From Kappaphycus alvarezii (taxonomy: Eukaryota > Rhodophyta > Florideophyceae > Gigartinales > Solieriaceae), in the NCBI GenBank assembly GCA_002205965.3, contig NADL03000612.1, forward strand, positions 310,001 through 374,000: 64,000 bases of DNA, in the 5' to 3' direction. The notes under the pieces are model-generated. The model did not search any database and had not been told where the DNA came from. It saw nothing but the letters and a program-made list of their open reading frames with translations. The position numbers were made by a program, and so were the translations under genes. Positions 1 through 11,911 of the stretch are shown here, piece after piece. Positions within the stretch are counted from its first letter, which is position 1. Every line of letters begins with the position of its first letter.

Positions 1-420
1 ATAGTTTGGGTGACTCCTTACGGTGCCTCGATTCTTGACGCAGCTCTCGAAGTCTCCTACGGTGCGGAAGACGTCACTCGCCATATTCGGCCAGTAAAAC
101 TCTCGTCTTAAGGTGTAGTACATCTTCGACCCTCCCGGGTGCCCCGACAATCTCGAGTAGTGAGCGCGAGCGAGTATGTTCGCCCTCAACAGCTCCGGCA
201 CGACCACTTGCAAGGCACCATCTAACTTCGACAACCGAACGAGGAGTCCGTTCACATCAAGGTGATACGGTGACTTCTCCTGATCGGTGAGCGTCGTCAA
301 TTCCCTACACCACGGGTCTTTTCGTTGCGCTTCCAAAATCTCCTCATCCAAAGGTGACTGATCGCTCCCATCGGTGGCCAATCTCGACATGGCGTCCGCA
401 AGGTTGTGTCTACTTGCTGG
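1..420 (-). pseudogene. integrase N-terminal zinc-binding region of gypsy element 1 (cut by window edge)
   Basis: The minus-strand reading beyond RNase H shows a segment with ARAHYSRLSGHPGGSKMYYT and REFYWPNM, typical of the integrase HHCC zinc-binding domain in Ty3/gypsy elements. The catalytic core lies outside the window. Confidence 0.6.
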
Positions 421-423
421 ATT

Positions 424-2190
424 TTATCGTACTTCAAAGTCGAAATTCGGCAATCGGAGTCTCCACCGGGCCAACCTTCCGTTACAGTCCGTGATATTTA
501 GCAACCACTGTAACGCTTGGTGATCCGTGCGGAGGATGAAGCGTTGCCCTTCAAGGTAAGGCCGTAAGGTGATGACGCTCCATACTACAGCAAGACACTC
601 CCTTTCGGTGGCACTGTAGTTTCTCTCCGCTTTCGACAGCGTACGACTCCAATACCCAATAGGTGACAGTTCTCCTGAAGGTTTCTCCTGTAGTAAGCAA
701 CATCCAACTTGGCGATCGCACGCGTCTGTGTCAACATAAAACGTTTGATTCGCCTTTGGGTGAGCCAACACCGGGGGAGACGTCAGCGCCTTCCTCAGCT
801 CCTGAAACGCCTCGAACTCGTCGTTGGTGAGCAACTCAAATTCGAAGGGCTGGTCCTTCGACAGCTTCTTCGTCAAGGGATGATCAATGCGCGCATAGTT
901 CTTGACGAATCTTCTATAGACGTTGCACACACCTAGAAAGGAGCGTAGTTCCGTCTGATCCTGAGGTGGTCAAGCCTTTTCGAGCGCCTTTAGGTTCTTC
1001 GACGCCACTTCCAGCTTACCTGGGCACACAACGTGTCCCAGGTAATCCACCGCGTGCTCGAAGAACTTGCACTTCTTCAGCTTCAGAGATGCACCGGTCG
1101 CCTGTAGGAGTGACAAAACCGTACGAAGGTGTTCGAAGTGCTCCCTTATGTTCTTGGAGTACACTATGACGTCGTCTAGACACACCAACGCGTACTGCCA
1201 CTTGCACCTTGAATGGATGATGTCGACCGCCCTCTGTAAGGTGGCCGGCGCATTCTTTAACCCGAAGGGCATGCGAACAAACCGATAAAGCCCCGAGTAG
1301 CAGGTGAACGACATTTTATCCCTGTCGGTGGGATCGACGGGCACTTGCCAGTACCCACTATTACAGTCCAAAGTGGAGAACACCTCGGCATCACCTAAGG
1401 AGTCGATGTACTCATCCATTCTGGGAATGGGATAAGCGTCGCGCACCGTTACGGAGTTCAGGCGCCGGTAGTCCACACAGAACCGCAACGACCCATCTGG
1501 CTTCGGAATAAGCACCACAGGACTTGCCCACTCCGCTTGGGACGGCTCGATGACTCCCTCATGGAGCATACGATTCACCTCTTGGCGTTCCACTTCTCTT
1601 GCTTTCAACCCTGCTCTATACAGTTGTTGGTGAATCGGCCTTGCTCCAGACATCAATTGGATTCTATGCTGCGTCGCTTTGATGGTGCCCAGTTTCCCAG
1701 ACCACATCTCTTGAAACTCCTTCAATAAATCGATCACCTTTTGGCGATCTTCGCGACACTGTACTCCAATATGGACTTCGTTTCTCCAATCGGTGACCTC
1801 ACCATCTTTCAACGGTGGCTCATGAAATCCATCCCCCTCCCCAAGAGCGAAGATCGCCTCTGGACTGGGGAGCGCATGGCCCAACACCTGACTCTTTCGA
1901 AGACGCACCGGTCGATTACTGAAATTCGTCACCAACACCGGAAATGCTTGCGCGGGGATCACGTCTCTAATTCCGTTCGCCATTAGGAGATGATTCGTCG
2001 CCACAGTCTTTAGGGTGTTCCGCAACAGCGATAACCCAACGGCGTCCGTTTGCACTTGCACCACCGCTTGGGACATTGGAGGAACCTTCTGCGCCTTCAC
2101 AACGCGTAGTTTGTTCGACGGAGTAGCTTCACCTTCTGGTTTTGGTTTCTCCTCATCGGATGACGAGATAATTCCCACCGCAGGTGTTTC
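424..2190 (-). pseudogene. reverse transcriptase and RNase H of gypsy element 1
   Basis: The RT domain occupies roughly 970-1750. It includes WASPVVLIPKPDGSLRFCVD near its start, the fingers/palm segment SGYWQVPVDPTDRDKMSFT, and the catalytic LDDVIVYS box at about 1160. The Ty3-type RNase H follows at 424-930 with PFYVDTDACDRQVG, an EREC motif and the end motif RTDHQALQWLL. This enzyme would copy element RNA into DNA and remove the RNA strand. The copy is broken. Confidence 0.85.
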
Positions 2191-2199
2191 GTAGAACAA

Positions 2200-2610
2200 A
2201 ACGCGCTTGCGCCCAGGCAGAATGGCCTTCACAAATAGATCGATGAAAGACGTTCCGAGGATGCACTCCACCGCTAGGTTGTCGACCACCACGAACTGGA
2301 TTTACGCCACGACTTCTCCCATTCGGAGGTACAAGGGGATCACATCTAAAGGTTTCATGGGGTTGTTAGATGCATCAATAATGCGGGCAGGGTCCTAATA
2401 AGGCAACGCATGTGATCTCCATGACGGGGATAACATTTTAACGTGCACCAAATTTGGACCTGCCCCGGTATCTAACACTCCCTTGGTGTGTCGTAACTGC
2501 CTCTGCGAAATTCCGAGCGTTACAGACACTCGGTAATTTTTCTTTCGTAACACCAAAATGGAGTTATCCGAACCTCCTACATGGTGTTGCAGTTCTCCCT
2601 CGACCACCTA
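2200..2610 (-). pseudogene. retropepsin-like protease of gypsy element 1
   Basis: An aspartic protease lies between gag and RT. The active-site motif VLDTGAGPNLVH is at about 2470-2500. The C-terminal flap-side motif ECILGTSFIDLF follows at about 2235-2275. These are the DTG(A) and ILG(T) landmarks of retropepsins in Ty3/gypsy elements. The region is a relic part of the fossil element and no host role is suggested. Confidence 0.7.
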
Positions 2611-2654
2611 CGGATAAGGTGTGCGCTTGATACCATAGGGCATAGGCGACTTTT

Positions 2655-4660
2655 CTACACCCTGTCTTCTTTTAAAACCTCTTGTCCCTCCTCTACGGTG
2701 TTCAACTCCGCGCATGCAACCTGTCCTTCGTTCTTCTTTTTTTCTTCCTTGAGGCGAGCGTTCACACCTGTACGGGGGGCACCAACGGACGTTCCATAAG
2801 AGATACTAGTCCTGCGAGGCGTCACCGTTCGGCGACCGAATCCATCCATCCTCATCAGGTTCGTGCGCCTCTCCTCTAAAATACGTCGTCTCACCGATGG
2901 GTCTACCGTAGGACAGTCGCCAGCAAAATGCTCCGGGCTGGCGCATATCCAGCATACCCTAGCAGACATGGTAGAAGACGTTGTAGAAGTGGGCGGCGAC
3001 ACCAACAAGGCGTGATCGATCTCCTGTTGGACTTGATAGATCTCCTGCTGGAGTTCCGTCATCTGTCGAGGTTGCGGATCCTCAGACTCCGCCGAGGATC
3101 CGTCTTCTTCCCTTCTTTCGTTTCTACCTTGTGGCCTTATCGACAAAACCCCTCTTGGCTTCTTCAGCACACCCGGACGGGAGTTACGGTACGAATCTCC
3201 CAACGCCTGTGCATATTGCTTGAGCTCCGTGAAGGTGACCTTCTTGCTCGTCGATAGATGATTCCGAACGGTGGCTTGAATCGTCGGCGACAATCCATCC
3301 ACGAAAATCGACTTCAAACGCCTTTCGGAGAACACTGAACCGCAGCGGCGTGCTTTGGCTCGAATTAGCTCCGCGAAGGTGGATTCAGTCATCGTCGCTC
3401 CTTGCTTCATCGAAATCACCTGATGATAGGCTTGAGCGATCACTTCTTCGGTGGCGTACGTCCTCAGGAGGTAGTTCACCGCTTCGGGGTAGTTCGACAC
3501 CAGGTCTTCATCCTCTTCATCATCGATCACCATGCTCCCAGAGGTGTTCAGGCGAGACTGCAAATTCTCCTTGGCAGTCCCATCCATGAAGTACTGGAAA
3601 AACCACAAGGCGAGACCTTCACTGACGTCGTTGTGCTCACAGGCGTTACGGAAGTCTATTAGGAATCCCAACACCGTGATGGGGTCCTTTCCGGTAAACC
3701 TTTGGGTGGGCATCTGCACAGCCAACCTCTTGTGATACGACGACACCTTTTTGGAGACGCTACTCGAATACGAGGACGAGCGATCGTTCAGCCTATAGTA
3801 TTTGTAGTTCACCACTCGGGCGAACAACTCATTCAACGGGATGATACGTTCAATCCTCACCTTCGATCGGCGTCTCCGTCTCTCTTCACCTGAACTGGAG
3901 CCCGAATCCGAATCATCCGAACTCCCCGAGGAGGTAGACGAACTCCTCTTTGACTTCTTTTTCTTCTTGCGTGTCCGCTTGGACTTCTTCTCCTTGCGGT
4001 GTTGTTTTCCTCGACGACCACCATCGCGGCGATCACGGCCAGATTCCGAATCCGACGAATCTGACGGGCCACCACCAGGGTCAACGTGACTCCTAATGGC
4101 GTATCCTTCGTTGTTTCGGGTAATACCACCTGTGAGGGTGAAGGCGGTATCTCCTGGGACTGCCCTTTGTCCACCAACGCTGATTGTGGTAAGAGGGGAT
4201 CCTTCTTCATTGTTTTCACCAAATTGGCGGTCACCATTTCAGGAAGGATATGACGGCATGCTTCACCAATCGGTCCTTCGACTCCTTCGGCGATCCACGT
4301 CTCCATTCTGGTGTCCATCAACTGTCCCACTATTGCAGGAAGAGTCTCCGGAAGAGAATCCTCCAGGTACGTTCCCACCAGACGGGTGACAGCGGCAGGT
4401 ATCCTCTTCTCCAATTCGGCGTTTAACCAAGTGGTGAGACGAGGATCCAACTCCTTCTGCAACCAATGTTGGCGGTTATCCGAAAGTTTAGGCCCTCCTT
4501 CGGCCTCCAGATGAGGTGTGGCGGCGGTGACGGTGGACAAAACAGACTCCAACTGGATCGGCGGTTCACCAAACGGCGTATCGATCTTCTGCTCTTCGTC
4601 CGACGGAACGACGGGCTCCTTCCTCGAACTCCTAGTTGATCGACCACTCCTATTCGACAT
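2655..4660 (-). pseudogene. gag region of gypsy element 1
   Basis: Gag would form the virus-like particle of the element. The likely start is the Met at 4660 (MSNRSGRSTRSSRKEP). A charged, low-complexity N-terminal part is followed by a capsid-like helical part, including FTGKDPITVLGFLIDFRNA. A CCHC zinc knuckle (CWICASPEHFAGDC) lies at about 2900-2950. The reading spans more than one frame, as is common in old copies. The assignment rests on the zinc knuckle and the position just before protease and RT. Confidence 0.75.
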
Positions 4661-4798
4661 GGTGAAACGAATTACGGCGGACAAAGTAGAACGGCAGGTT
4701 GATTTTCTCCTATACTCTTCTCGAACGATTCTCCTAAAGGTGGAATTACAGCTCAACCGACTTCGATGACGAACGCCTTCTAGATCGGGAGACCAATT

Positions 4799-5300
4799 TG
4801 TGGTATAAGACCAATTGGGTGCGTCGGTAGCCACTAACAAAAGGGTACCTAGAACGCAGACGAGCACCGCAGGAGCATGGGTATTCGCCTAAAGGAGGTT
4901 TCGAGGGAAGCACTAGTAAAGGGGTAGGTTCATTGGGCGGGCAATTAACCTTAAGGGGGATAAAGGGGTCACCTTAGAGGTGTCGACGGCTTGAAGACCT
5001 AGAGTTGGGGGACAAAGGGTGCTTCCCTTTACGACTCTGCTACTCCCACTCCTACCGTCCTCCTTATAAGGTGAGCTACCCTACTACAACTACTGTAAAT
5101 CTACACTACTGTACGTTGCTCCTAAAGGACAAGTGGTCCCACTGCCGCCACCCCCTCGATCCACCAATAGGAGCTATCTATTCTAAAATATCTAATCAAT
5201 TACCTAATGGTCCACCTGGTGTCCCCACATGGGCCATGGCGGTCCAGCTCACTCTCCCCGGCTTACAGCCTCCCCATAGGTGACACGTCTTCCAGTCCGC
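4799..5300 (-). repeat. probable 5' LTR of gypsy element 1 (outer end unresolved)
   Basis: On the plus strand this region opens TGTGGTATAAGACC at 4799, so in element orientation it ends ...TACCACA. Immediately inward comes AATTGGTCTCCCGATC, a plausible primer-binding site beginning TGG. A minus-strand TATA-like sequence (CTTATAAGG) lies near 5066. No second LTR is available for comparison, so the outer end is a guess. Candidates ending in CA occur between about 5228 and 5480. Confidence 0.4.
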
Positions 5301-6628
5301 ACTGTACTCCAAAGATGCTACTGTACTACAGCGGGCAGCTTGACCATGTTTCCCTCACCCCATTATCTCACACGATATCAAGGCTCACTCCCCGTATGTC
5401 AGTGCCACGATCCGATATGTTGCTTAGAGAACTGCTGGTCCTGAAAAAAGCACCAAGCCTCAAAACTCCGGGAACCCACACACTTTTTGGGGAAAATAGG
5501 GTTGATGCGTGTATATTGTAAAGTAGATCCTCAAAGCATGTGTCGAAAAATGACTTCATCATGGTACGAATCTATACTATATACTCGTTACGTCGAATTT
5601 CTTTATTCTGTACTAAAATGTGATTTGGGTGACATCGTATTCTTTGGGAATACACCGATTGATAGCCGAACAGCACTTTTCAAACATTGAAGAACCAAAT
5701 CGATCTTTGGGAATGGCTAATTTCAATGTATACGGAATATCGTATTGTATAGTTACTGCGATCCAAACTGTATGCCAGTACAACGTATGCATGGATTTTG
5801 TGCATTTCTTAGATTTTTGTAATATCTGTGAGTCTCTCGATAAGAGGACTATCCAATTGCGAATAAACTTACTTTTTAAATTCCCAGGAAACGGTAGATC
5901 CTGATTTACGCGAAAATCCGAAAGATGAGCAGACTGGCGGCGTTAGCGGCGAGCCTGAAAAAAGCGGTAGACATTTTGCCAGCGTACTGTGGTGCAGTTG
6001 AATAGGTTTGGAGTAAAATTGTTGATGCTTTTTTGCTTTGGTGGTCAAGGCGGTGAGGCCTGTTGTAGGTAGTAGATGCCGTCGACTATCTTTCACATAT
6101 CTAATAACTATCGGTCTGCTACAGTAAAGGCTAGGGGTTGATATCATACTGTGCTGTACTGTACAGTGCTGTACAGTGCATTGAATTAACAGTTCGGCAA
6201 CGGTAAGATACTGTAGTTCATGTGCAATTTGCTCCATACGGTACCGCACTGAATGCCATTCTAGTGCATCAAAATCGGTGCGCTCTAGAATGTCCATTAC
6301 CATTCCGTAACTTTAGTGTAACTGTCAAGTTTAAGCGCTTGCCCTTAAACTTTAACCCTTTTAGGCTGAGAGTCAGGGTCGAGATAAACATCCACCTCTG
6401 ATGTGGTACTGTAGCACCGTATCAATCACTCTCATTTCTACAGCTTCCCACAGCACAGCGAAACTGAGACGAAGAGGCGTAGGTTGCCCTTTACCTTCTA
6501 AAACGGAAACACATTACACTGCGCAAAAGCGATTGTATCAAATTGCTTTACTGCATCAAACGCATCCAGCAAGCATCAATCCGCAATCGTAAATGTGTAT
6601 CTACCTGCATTTAGCACATCGCGCAGCT
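5301..6628. other. intergenic region, no gene recognised
   Basis: I see no supported gene. It holds a short repeat at 5641-5700, of which an inverted, diverged copy lies at 27373-27432. It also holds a cluster of TGTACTGTACAGTGC-type palindromes at 6155-6180. A minus-strand open frame at 5869-6303 begins plausibly but shows no domain and runs into palindrome repeats. Confidence 0.5.
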
Positions 6629-8064
6629 TCACTTGCCCAATTTCACTGACATGATTTTCTCCTCTAGTTTTTTCAAAGCGGCCGGCCTCCACTTTGGACA
6701 TCCCTGGTACCTTTTGATCGCCGTCTCATGCAACATTTCCAAAGATTCGATAGGCCGCACATATTTGCCCGTCAGAAATTCAATCAGTCCCATCCACGGA
6801 GCCTCCTTTACCTCTCGAGGCTCCTCCTCTAAGTTGATATTCTTATAGTCAGGCAAGACACTTTTCTCCAACGCGAGTCCCAACCCACGGCGCTCCATTT
6901 CCTCCACCAGATACCCCAAGCAAAAGTCGGCGCTTGTGATCTGCCTCGAATCCCCTCCCCCTACTCCTCCATGCCCGCCCCAGAAATACAACTGCGTCAG
7001 CTGATCCTTCCCCTTCTGCGGATCGTAATCCATCAGCGTGGGCGAAAACACGGCTCGATCCTCATCGATACTCAGCAAATGGATCGCATTCTCAATCAAT
7101 GGATTCAATACCGTGGAATGGAAGCGATACCTCTCCTCGTCAATCTTGCGCAAAAACCCGAACTTGGGTGGATCAAACGGCAGTCCCAAACTTCCCACCG
7201 TATCAAAACATGCTAGCAAAGTAATCGGAATGCGGTCCCCGTGCTCGGCACGAAACGCTACTGCACGCTCCGAATCGACATCCTTGTTCGTGCGATACAG
7301 TTCATACGCCTCCCTCACAAATTGCAATTGATCACGACGCACCAAACCAGCCTCGTAAATCATGCCTGCCAACGACCGAACCGTGTAGCTGCAAAATTCA
7401 GAATGCAAGGTGCGAAAAAAATGCACGTTAGAAAACACTTTGCTGTTTGTGACACGTCAAAATCCCGGTACATTAGACAGTGCACTTACCTACCACGGCT
7501 GAAGCCGAATAGGTAGACCTCGTCACCCTCGTCATAGTTCAGGGCGAGAAAAGTGTACAACTCGCGAATGTTGATATCGATACCCTCACCGAAACCTCCT
7601 CCCATTACCTTATCGACGGCGCCTTGAGTGCCAACACCGGAATCATAATAAACGACTTGCTGCATTCCATTCTGATCCTCCTGGTCGATCGCCATTGTTA
7701 ACTTGAGGATATTGGTGGGCACCACATTCTCCGGGCTGAACGGTGATGTACAGATTACAAGACATGATGGAAAGGCGAAAGCGTTAATAGCTGCATGCAA
7801 TATGCACCAGCAATGCTCGATCGCTACGGAAAGGTGGGGAAAGGAAGGTGACTTACGTTTGCCAAGTTCCTACGCAACGGGAATATCGTACAACACACGT
7901 GTGGTGGGAAAGGTGGTAGATCGAGAGACTATGTTTTAGTAGGAGAAAGTCTACGGAAAGAGGGGCTGTGTTGTAGTTGTGGAATAACTGAAGGTGGATG
8001 TCGTACCATCGGAAAGGACGCATAGGCGCTTCTTGTATTTGTTGGTTTTGTTTGTGCGGGGCAT
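6629..8064 (-). CDS. DUF2235 (Tle1-like) alpha/beta-hydrolase, four exons
   Basis: This is a predicted serine hydrolase of the DUF2235/T6SS Tle1-like phospholipase family. Substrate and location are unknown, and no signal peptide or membrane segment is seen. The proposed exons (minus strand) are 8064-8007, 7869-7857 (13 nt), 7735-7490 and 7388-6629, giving 358 aa. The introns of 137, 121 and 101 bp run from GT (GTACGA, GTAAGT, GTAAGT) to AG and keep the frame. The start is the Met of MPRTNKTNKYKKRLCVLSDG. The joined protein shows the family landmarks: LSDGTW at residues 17-22, PTNILKL at 30-36, the nucleophile elbow GFSRG at 101-105 followed by YTVRSLAGMI, LLACFDTVGSLG near 165, and FWGGHGGVGGG near 245. 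Family members are common and often multicopy in fungi. Length and domain order look complete. The exon structure is inferred by eye. Confidence 0.85.
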
Positions 8065-9632
8065 TTTGGGTATTGGGGTCTGGTTGGAGGACAATTGGTG
8101 GTTTTGAGGGTTAAGAAAAGATTGCTACCGCCGAGCGTGTGAATCTCGCAGAGAGTGTGGGAATGAGAATCAAAGTCAAGACGGTGATGCTGTTCGTCTG
8201 GACGACTATGCACAACGACAGCTGGTGTGGAAGACGAAACTGCCCAAGGGGGTTAAATAAAGTTTGGAGACAGGCCGGGCAGCAACTCTTTGTTCTGTTG
8301 AAGTGCCCGTACAAAATGAAGGAATGTACAGTACTACAGTATGCATAGCATGGGCATCATAGCAAAATCATTGAAACCAACTGATTGCCTTGTACCGTAC
8401 TGTACGGTACTACAGTATTGTTGAGTATGTACAGTATTATAATACGGTGCAGTACCATCCACATCCAGTGGCGTAAATGGGAAAAAGGCAGTTAGTGGAG
8501 GCGCTGCAGGGTGGCATCTGATTTTTTTTTACTGTATTGTAAGAAAGCATGTTGGGACTAAAAATGAAGACGCAATCACGACAGTAGCCACTGCGATGTT
8601 TAATAATAATACTGCTACTGTACAGTATAATGAAAAAGAACCTAGGTAACTTCCATAAGATACCGAAGCCTCTCCAAATAAAACTACGGTATCGTATTCG
8701 ATACTGTACTGTATGTGGTGCGAGGGCCATGCTACGCTAGTCCAGTCGGGGCGAAGGGACCTTCCAGTATTATTCAACGGAATCCACAATTTAATATTGT
8801 GTCCCAACGGGTGGAAGGCACTATCCTGACTTGTCCACTGTGGGCAATGAGGCCAAACAACCGTGCAATATTTTCGGTACACCCAGTTTTGTGTAGTGCG
8901 GGCCTATTTTGCCCCACCTGATCACTTCAACTGTGTACAGCACAGCGGCATTCTGCGTTACTGGTTGCTTCGAACGCCGCATGTCTGCTGACAGGCCTCG
9001 CAGCAAACTTTTTAGTCGCCGTTCCGTAGTACGCCCATTTCCACCGTAGTGTTTTCTCAGCCGCCGCCACATTGCACAGGCAAATGGGAATTTAACCCTA
9101 TGTTCAGTACTACAGTATGTACTGAGCCACCGATTATCCCTCCATCTTCGAGGACTTGATCGCATCGCTCGCTATACAGTATTTGAAACAGGAGATACAT
9201 CTATTGAAATCCAAACTAATCCTGACGGTTTCATGCGTCGCTTGAAACTATTATTGTTGATCCACACCGCCAACTGCAAAAACTGCAAAAACGTGGCAAG
9301 CCTACAGTAGGGAAAGCAGTTGGAAGTTATTGAGTGCTAATTTTGTACAGCGCTACACACGGTCGTGTTATGGTCCAAAAGGGGCAAGCTGGGTCCGAAT
9401 GAAGGGACCAGTATGGAATTCTACGGTAATACTGTACTTCGTCGGTTGTCGGGTGTATTCACGCCGCTGGGAGTGCGTTGTGCGGGGCAAGTCGGAACTG
9501 GTACTGCTATAATGCCCTTTGGACAGTACTCGGCCTATTCATTTATTTGTTCAAATCTCCTCATGGGGTAGTAAGGGATTCTCTGTAGTCATTCCTCGGG
9601 CCAGTACTGCATGAGTAAACATGTTAGCGACC
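8065..9632. other. palindrome-rich intergenic region upstream of the DUF2235 gene
   Basis: No gene is recognised. The stretch carries many copies of GTACAGTA/TACTGTAC: 8325-8341, 8390-8455, 8615-8630, 8701-8715 and 9105-9122. One is an exact hairpin, TACCGTAC-T-GTACGGTA, at 8393-8409. Some of these could lie in the DUF2235 promoter, but no regulatory role can be shown here. Short stretches near 9395-9430 resemble the 29-kb duplicated repeat (GGGCAAGC..GGTCCGAATGAA..GGACCA). Confidence 0.5.
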
Positions 9633-9780
9633 GCATTGAGCCGGCTCTGTAAGCATGGTCATTTACTGTAGTGTTACCCATCAGCGACGACTTATCCAGC
9701 ATAACGTATTACCGTAGCCGCGTGGATATAACCGACCACATCTTCCATGCATTAAAATAACCCAAAAATCCCCCCCCCCC
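9633..9780 (+). repeat. dispersed repeat ending in a poly-C tract, copy 1
   Basis: About 140 bp match 36258-36392 in the same orientation. Shared blocks include GGTCATTTACTG, CCCATCAGCGACGA, CATAACGTATTA and CGTGGATATAACCGACCACA. Both copies end ATTAAAATAACCC followed by a run of C (11 C at 9770-9780). A shared 3' homopolymer tail suggests the terminus of a mobile element or a non-autonomous retroposon, but no coding part is attached. Confidence 0.65.
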
Positions 9781-10860
9781 TGTTAGAGGTATGGTTAGGG
9801 TTTGAAAGTTGCAGTGTAAAGCTAGTTGCATAAAAAATGATTTTAATTGGGGTACCCACGGGAGAGATTCGATGAAATGCTGTCGCGGCCAAACAATTAG
9901 GAAATTGACAAGATCTCAGTCTGAGCAATTATTAAAATAACGTAGGCTCACGGGGGGGAAAATTTGGGGTAATTTATTATTTGGAAAGTACTGTAATGTC
10001 ATTTCTTGAAGTGCGGCCACACGTTCCATTAGGGATTGAGGGGAGTAGGTGCGAGCTTACAGAGTTTGGGCTTAACAGCGTGGCCGCGTCACCCCAGAAA
10101 ACGGGCTAGAGGCTCATTACTGTTCAGTATACCTTTCTCGTAGTTTACAACCTAATTGTTTTAGGTTTTTTTACAGTGGGGTATTCAAGACTTTGCATGT
10201 TGCACCTGCATATGTTTGTGGTAAGGTAATTCAACAGAGCTATCTTTGAATGAGCGACCACTGTTGCGGCCCAGGCATTAATATTTAAAAAATTAAAGTA
10301 AAACAACGAATATTAATGAAAAAACTATAGGGCGATCCTTGATTCAAGCAATGCTCTTCCCACGGCATACGTGCTCCTCCAGCGAGATTGTATTATTTCA
10401 GAATTTACATGACAGAAAAGAGAAAGACCGAGCATTTACCGAATGGCTGAATGTTTTGCAGTATTCATTGATCTTCACACCTTAAAACAACATCCGAAAC
10501 AAAGTGAACAAACTATTGCAACCAATTCGTCCCGCACACCCTCAAACCCAGCCCATGCCCCCCCATCCCCCTCTCTGAGACGACAGTCCAAAATGAAAGA
10601 CGCCGGGAGTACCCAAACCGCCAAAAAGGACCACACATCATGCCTCATCACATAAAGTCAAGCCAGAAACGGAATCCATCTGCTCGTGGAGGCAGCTGTA
10701 GAGAGAGAGAATGAACTCTACAATTAAACCACCGAGTGTGTCAAAGACACTGATGGCGAGAAAGACTCGGAATGCCCGGGTTCTGACGAATTTTATGAAG
10801 CCAAAGGAAACGAGGCTATACTTAAGATGTGAAATTTCAACCCAAACGAATTTGACTACA
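9781..10860. other. no gene recognised; short hairpin
   Basis: The region is AT-leaning and has no supported gene. A stem GCGGCCAC/GTGGCCGC pairs about 10012-10019 with about 10080-10087. The right end leads into a degenerate transposase. Confidence 0.4.
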
Positions 10861-10869
10861 TTTAAAGCC

Positions 10870-11911
10870 TTTTTGGGAGTGTTATCACTACCCGTTACAA
10901 CGAAGATCGCGGGAGGGGAAGCGATATCTCGGGAAGAGACGCCATTTTTATGTTGCTCACAGTTCTTAAGAATAGATGTCAATGGGATTTTTTAGCGAGG
11001 GTTTTTGGGAAGAAAAGCCCAACATTCGAGACATTTGTGAACAAATTAGTAGGACTTTTGGCCGAGTTTAAGTCGGCAGTCGTTGCAACTGGTTCGCAGT
11101 ACCGTATGAGGAAGCTACCGGAAGATAAGGTATCATTTTATCATTACAAATACCCTCGGTAAGCTACAGATGTCACTTTCTAACAGGCGTGTCGGCCAAA
11201 CGGTAGTCTGGAGGAGGGGAAGTTTTATTACAGCGGTAAGCACAAGCTTTATGTTTATAAGGTTCAGAACTCCGTGTTACCAAATGGTATAGCGATTGGT
11301 TGCACTGCCCATTTTCCTGGCTCAGTTTCCGACTAAGTTATTTTGGGGAAAATAGCGGTTTCTATTCTGAATAACTTCGCAAGTTTCGAACGGCACGCGT
11401 AATTGAAGATGATAGGGAGTTGGCTTTAGAATATCAGCGTTTGTGGGCTGTGTTAGAAGACAAAGGATATCAGGGAGCAGGTGAGTTTACGAGAGCTGTG
11501 CTGCCAAAGAAAAAACCACAGGATGGTTTTTTATCGCACAATAAGCAGCATCGAAATGATAAGATTTCATGTAATTGTCTGAAAGTAGAGAATTTTTTTG
11601 GTCGTTTATGCGGTTTGTGGACTGTGTTGTCCTCAAAGTGGCGCTGGGCAGAAGCGAGCTACGATTCATACTTTAAGATTTGTGGTGCTCTGAAAATCAC
11701 ACACATTCACCTGCCCCCGTTGCGCACTCGGGACAATGAGTTTTATAGGCGGTTTCGAAAACGTCTTGTTGAAATCGGGGCTCATACGGTCCAAAAGCAC
11801 CTGATGGTGCAAGAGAATTACCGTTGTAAGCGGAGGGCTACGATGGGTGTTCAGTTTCGAGATACGCCTGGGCATTCTGGCATTAGACGGGAGCCTAGCG
11901 CTGACATCTGA
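10870..11911 (+). pseudogene. broken DDE_Tnp_4 (PIF/Harbinger superfamily) transposase
   Basis: This is the remnant of a cut-and-paste transposase. An N-terminal helical part is recognisable near 10900-11060 (FLARVFGKKSPTFETFVNKL). It is followed in one frame from about 11163 by ATDVTF, GKFYYSGKHKLY, VLPNGIAIGCTAHFPGSVSD, DKGYQGAGEF at 11459, and CLKVENFFGRLCGLW at about 11577. These give plausible D, D and E catalytic positions. The reading is interrupted by stops at 11160 (TAA), after ATDVTF (TAA before CAG) and after SVSD (TAA), and by a frame change near 10950. The final 163 codons are open. No terminal inverted repeats were found. Confidence 0.75.

Larger units (their letters stand above)
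1..5300 (-). mobile_element. Ty3/gypsy LTR retrotransposon 1, left part off window
   Basis: This is a fossil LTR retrotransposon read on the minus strand. From right to left it shows an LTR-like region, gag with a zinc knuckle, an aspartic protease with DTGA, a reverse transcriptase with YALVCLDDVIVYSKN, RNase H (FYVDTDACDRQVGC), and the start of integrase with its HHCC zinc-binding region, where the window ends. The order PR-RT-RH-IN is that of Ty3/gypsy. GC content is near 50%, unlike the AT-rich DNA elsewhere. The copy looks broken in about four places. Long stretches remain readable, so it is probably among the younger retroelements here. The 3' LTR is outside the window, so LTR divergence cannot be judged. 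The right boundary is approximate. Confidence 0.9.

Noticed and set aside
5869-6303. 144-codon minus-strand frame starting MVMDILERTDFDALEWHSVR
   Set aside because: The opening looks gene-like, but the frame passes through palindrome repeats, has no domain and no splice-consistent continuation was found.
8985-9020. Possible third copy of the poly-C repeat (GCCGCATGTCTGCTG)
   Set aside because: Only about 25 bp are similar and the rest diverges at once.
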